Shown here: positions 26,796-28,299 of the stretch, one piece after another
How positions within the stretch are numbered: position 1 is the first letter of the stretch
Layout: each line of letters starts with the position of its first letter
IMG/VR virus record: IMGVR_UViG_3300031958_000085
Span: 1-28,299 of that record
DNA length: 28,299 bases
Source of the DNA: a virus
Strand: one strand, 5' to 3'
Position numbers and translations under genes: made by a program
The notes under the pieces: model-generated
What the model was told of the DNA's origin: nothing
The model's input: only the letters and a program-made list of their open reading frames with translations
The model's database searches: none

Positions 26796-26930
26796 GACTG
26801 CTCAACCTTTTGCAGTTGAGCTTCCTGCTTCGTCACATGATGGCTTTTAGGTAGCCCGTAGGGGCTACGGTCATCCACCAGAGCCCGCTCCACAGACATA
26901 GCTTCAGTCATCCTAACCCTACAAGAACTA
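26796..26930 (-). mobile_element. Solo IS200/IS605-type relic, copy B
   Basis: This is the second copy of the element at 9451-9600, same strand, about 80-85% identical by eye with small indels. On the minus strand it reads VERALVDDRSPYGLPKSHH and continues in frame to VTKQEAQ, a cleaner TnpB-like C-terminus than copy A: copy A has five T at 9499-9503 where copy B has four at 26845-26848, a frameshift between them. Upstream, copy B has a TGA in the frame that gives PEVKPVE in copy A. Hairpins differ in an informative way: GTAGCCC/GGGCTAC is perfect 7 bp here (5 bp in A), while the terminal palindrome is 6 bp. It begins 8 bp after the methyltransferase stop. No TnpB gene is present. Confidence 0.55.
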
Positions 26931-27028
26931 TCTGAAAAATAATAATTTAGAAAAGTTTGTCCCTGTATAATATTTTCTTGTATGTTATTTCGATATCAAC
27001 ACAATCAAAGTTAAAAAGTTCCAGAAAT

Positions 27029-27367
27029 ATGCCCATTGATGACCTTATAATATGGTTGGAGAGCAATGTTAAGATCAATAATCGGACACACATCAAAAAT
27101 TACTTATCTCTTTTTAGCGACTTGATAGACTTAATTCCTATTGCAGTAAGTGTAGCTAAAAAACATTTTCCAGAAGCACATATTGTCGTTGATGTGTATA
27201 AAGATCCTGAAATAGAAGATAGTTACATTGTTTTGTACATTAGACTTAGTCAGTATGATGAATCATTTATTGAACGGTTAGCAGAAGCAGAAAGTGAAAT
27301 ACTTCCTCTACTTGTTAATAAAAGCGGCTGGATACAATTGACTACTGACTTTTTATATATAAAATAA
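27029..27367 (+). CDS. Hypothetical protein, 112 aa
   Basis: I choose the ATG at 27029 (MPIDDLIIWLESN); a TTG at 26957 would add 24 residues in a promoter-like AT-rich region. The protein has an N-terminal helical half (LFSDLIDLIPIAVSVAKKHF) and a central strand pair (HIVVDVYKDP, then DSYIVLYIRLSQYDESFIER) followed by a helix. This resembles small bacterial proteins of unknown function that carry a conserved 'V-x-x-D-P-E-x-x-D-...-L-x-x-x-I/V-R' strand pattern, some in toxin-antitoxin-like settings, but I cannot name the family. It stands alone after relic B. Confidence 0.6.
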   Translation: MPIDDLIIWLESNVKINNRTHIKNYLSLFSDLIDLIPIAVSVAKKHFPEAHIVVDVYKDPEIEDSYIVLYIRLSQYDESFIERLAEAESEILPLLVNKSGWIQLTTDFLYIK

Positions 27368-27371
27368 AAAC

Positions 27372-27406
27372 TTTTGTGTAAATAGACAATAATCTATCTA
27401 ATTTTC
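27372..27406 (+). promoter_or_regulatory. Possible Bacteroidota-type promoter for the acidic coiled-coil gene
   Basis: TTTTG at 27372-27376 and TAATTTTC at 27399-27406 are separated by 22 nt. They resemble the Bacteroidota -33 TTTG and -7 TAnnTTTG boxes with one mismatch and slightly wide spacing. The gene downstream is GC-biased and closes with a strong terminator, so a strong own promoter is expected. An alternative -7 box is TAACTTGC at 27427-27434, at the start of the duplicated leader. Confidence 0.3.
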
Positions 27407-27426
27407 CATGCATCTCACACTTATAT

Positions 27427-27471
27427 TAACTTGCCTTGCGTGTTCGTCGTAATGCTTGGTATGACGACGCA
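27427..27471 (+). repeat. Duplicated 45-nt leader with start-codon hairpin, copy 1
   Basis: This 45-nt block is repeated at 28219-28263 with only two differences. It covers the 5' region, two possible start codons (27452 and 27461) and the first codons of the gene. CGTCGT at 27445-27450 pairs with ACGACG at 27464-27469, which puts both ATGs in or beside the 13-nt loop. Being shared by two neighbouring genes, it could be a translational control element or simply a duplicated strong start region. Confidence 0.6.
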
Positions 27472-28126
27472 CAAAGAAAACCGAACCAGAGTTCAAGAAG
27501 AACTCCGGTACCTCATCCACGATGAGGGTGTGAATCAAGTTTTAGAAGCTATGATTGAAAAGATGAACGAAGTAGGTGACAGCTCCGAGCGTATCAAACA
27601 ATGGCGCCAGGAAGCACAAGCCTACATCCCCGACGACCCAGAGTACGACGAAAACTACTGGGTTGCAGCCTACATCCTCTACACTAACATGGAAAACTTC
27701 AAAGACCTGTTTGACAGGTTGGACAACATCTACTCGGAGCTTAGCGAACTAGAAAACCAAATAGAAGAATCAGAACGCGAGCAGGAATATCTGGAAAATA
27801 GGATAGAAGACTTACGCTATGAACTGCAATCTTTACGCGAAGAGTACGAAGAAGACGAAGAAGAGTACGAAGAAGACGAAGAAGAAAACGAAGATGAAGA
27901 AGATGATTACGACGAGGACGGGGAAAAAGATGAGAGTGATTGGGATGAAGAAGAAGACGAAGCAATATCAGACCTGCGTTACCAAATTGAAGAGCTTGAA
28001 GAAGAGTTGAAAAACGAAAAGGACAACTACGAAGAGGCCTTAGACAAGTTCTACGAGCTAGAAGACGATAAGAAGTATCTTTGGTGGGAGATAATGGAAC
28101 GTGCGGAGCAGCTTATAGCATCGTAA
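27461..28126 (+). CDS. Hyperacidic coiled-coil protein, 221 aa
   Basis: I prefer the ATG at 27461 (MTTHKENRTRVQEELRYLIH); an ATG at 27452 and a TTG at 27431 are in frame. After a helical N-terminal domain (about 1-75) come two long heptad-like helices, about 80-125 (LENQIEESEREQEYLENRIE) and about 170-215, joined by a strongly acidic linker of Glu/Asp. The linker contains a perfect 21-bp tandem repeat at 27839-27880 (EEYEEDE twice). The likely fold is a helical hairpin with an acidic loop. Codons are more C-ending than in the rest of the window. Acidic coiled-coil proteins next to capsid genes are often scaffolds, but no capsid gene is visible here; a DNA mimic is another option. Confidence 0.8.
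   Translation: MTTHKENRTRVQEELRYLIHDEGVNQVLEAMIEKMNEVGDSSERIKQWRQEAQAYIPDDPEYDENYWVAAYILYTNMENFKDLFDRLDNIYSELSELENQIEESEREQEYLENRIEDLRYELQSLREEYEEDEEEYEEDEEENEDEEDDYDEDGEKDESDWDEEEDEAISDLRYQIEELEEELKNEKDNYEEALDKFYELEDDKKYLWWEIMERAEQLIAS
27839..27880 (+). repeat. 21-bp tandem repeat, two perfect units, in the acidic linker
   Basis: Two identical adjacent 21-bp units (27839-27859 and 27860-27880) encode the heptapeptide EEYEEDE twice. The length is a multiple of three, so unit number can change without breaking the frame, and the linker length probably varies among relatives. Confidence 0.85.
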
Positions 28127-28158
28127 CCCAACCTTTACGCGGAGGGTATTATTCACAG

Positions 28159-28182
28159 GCGGGGCAAACGCCCCGCTTTTTT
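28159..28182 (+). terminator. Rho-independent terminator after the acidic protein gene
   Basis: GCGGGGC (28159-28165) and GCCCCGC (28170-28176) form a perfect 7-bp stem with an AAAC loop, followed by six T and a G. It is 32 bp after the stop at 28126 and is the only clear intrinsic terminator I see in the window. GGCAAAC (28163-28169) can alternatively pair with GTTTGCC (28183-28189). Confidence 0.9.
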
Positions 28183-28218
28183 GTTTGCCCTCATTTACCA
28201 AATCGCAAGAATAGAAAC

Positions 28219-28263
28219 TAACTTTCCTTGCGTGTTCGTCGTAATGCTTGATATGACGACGCA
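28219..28263 (+). repeat. Duplicated 45-nt leader with start-codon hairpin, copy 2
   Basis: This matches copy 1 at 27427-27471 except for two bases (T for G in TAACTTTC, and A for G in CTTGATATG). The hairpin arms CGTCGT (28237-28242) and ACGACG (28256-28261) are unchanged. The block begins with TAACTTTC, close to a Bacteroidota -7 box, so transcription could start within it. It lies 37 bp after the terminator, so the next gene is a separate transcription unit. Confidence 0.6.
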
Positions 28264-28299
28264 AGCGCAAGTCAGCGGAACCGAACTCAAAGTTCGGAT
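28253..28299 (+). CDS. 5' end of an unknown gene (truncated by window edge)
   Basis: The frame starts at the ATG at 28253 (or the ATG at 28244, three codons upstream) and runs off the right edge as MTTQAQVSGTELKVR. The first three codons come from the duplicated 45-nt leader and are identical to those of the acidic gene; after that the sequences diverge. Its own leader after a strong terminator suggests a highly expressed gene. Function cannot be told from 15 residues. Confidence 0.55.
   Translation, partial: MTTQAQVSGTELKVR

Noticed and set aside
26957-27028. TTG-initiated extension of the 112-aa gene
   Set aside because: The stretch is AT-rich and promoter-like, and adds unlike residues (MSLYNIFLYVISIS); the ATG at 27029 starts at the conserved-looking part.
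27741-27965. Leu/Arg-rich minus-strand frame opposite the acidic gene
   Set aside because: It is the complement of Glu/Asp codon runs, with no start context of its own; the plus-strand coiled-coil frame explains the composition.
1-28299. tRNA genes, CRISPR arrays, rRNA, integrase or attachment sites
   Set aside because: None seen: no cloverleaf-like sequences, no regularly spaced repeats, no recombinase gene.

Overview
This window looks like part of the genome of a tailed, probably contractile-tailed (myovirus-like) bacteriophage with an AT-rich genome and a Gram-negative host. Phage identity rests on a large terminase (Walker A GAIGTGKST plus RNase-H-like nuclease motifs), a gp19-like tail tube candidate, a gpV/gp5-like baseplate spike, phage-type DnaG primase and sliding clamp, a candidate unimolecular spanin, and tight packing with ATGA overlaps. 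Two things suggest a Bacteroidota-like host, weakly: most starts lack Shine-Dalgarno sequences, and some upstream boxes resemble TAnnTTTG. I cannot name the phage or host from sequence alone.

Layout. (1) 1-5102, plus strand: tail end of an unknown gene, an unknown 292-aa protein, a SNF2-family ATPase and three unknown proteins. (2) 5105-9098, minus strand: gp19-like tail tube, a small helix-turn-helix protein in the small-terminase position, large terminase and an unknown 495-aa protein. This block meets region 1 tail to tail with 2 bp between stops. (3) 9132-9473, a small plus-strand orphan, then an intergenic relic of an IS200/IS605 element. (4) 9670-24247, minus strand: u-spanin candidate, a giant 4225-aa protein that fills 45% of the window, and DnaG primase, all overlapping or within 5 bp. 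(5) 24296-26787, plus strand: sliding clamp, baseplate spike and DNA methyltransferase, overlapping or abutting. (6) 26788-28299: a second IS605 relic, a small unknown gene, a hyperacidic coiled-coil gene with a strong terminator, and the start of another gene.

How the genes may fit together. Replication (primase, clamp, perhaps the SNF2 ATPase), packaging (terminase), virion (tail tube, spike) and lysis (spanin) functions are interleaved rather than in modules. The octamer GTATATTT lies 4-9 nt upstream of four start codons, including tail tube and spanin, with a one-base variant before a fifth. It is a candidate single-box phage promoter giving very short or leaderless mRNAs.

The points I find most unusual are the giant Tyr/Asn-rich protein with an export-like N-terminus, two solo tnpB-3'-end/right-end relics with no TnpB gene (one behind a possible promoter), a 45-nt leader with a hairpin around the start codons duplicated before two neighbouring genes, and a primase zinc finger that has lost three of its four ligands.
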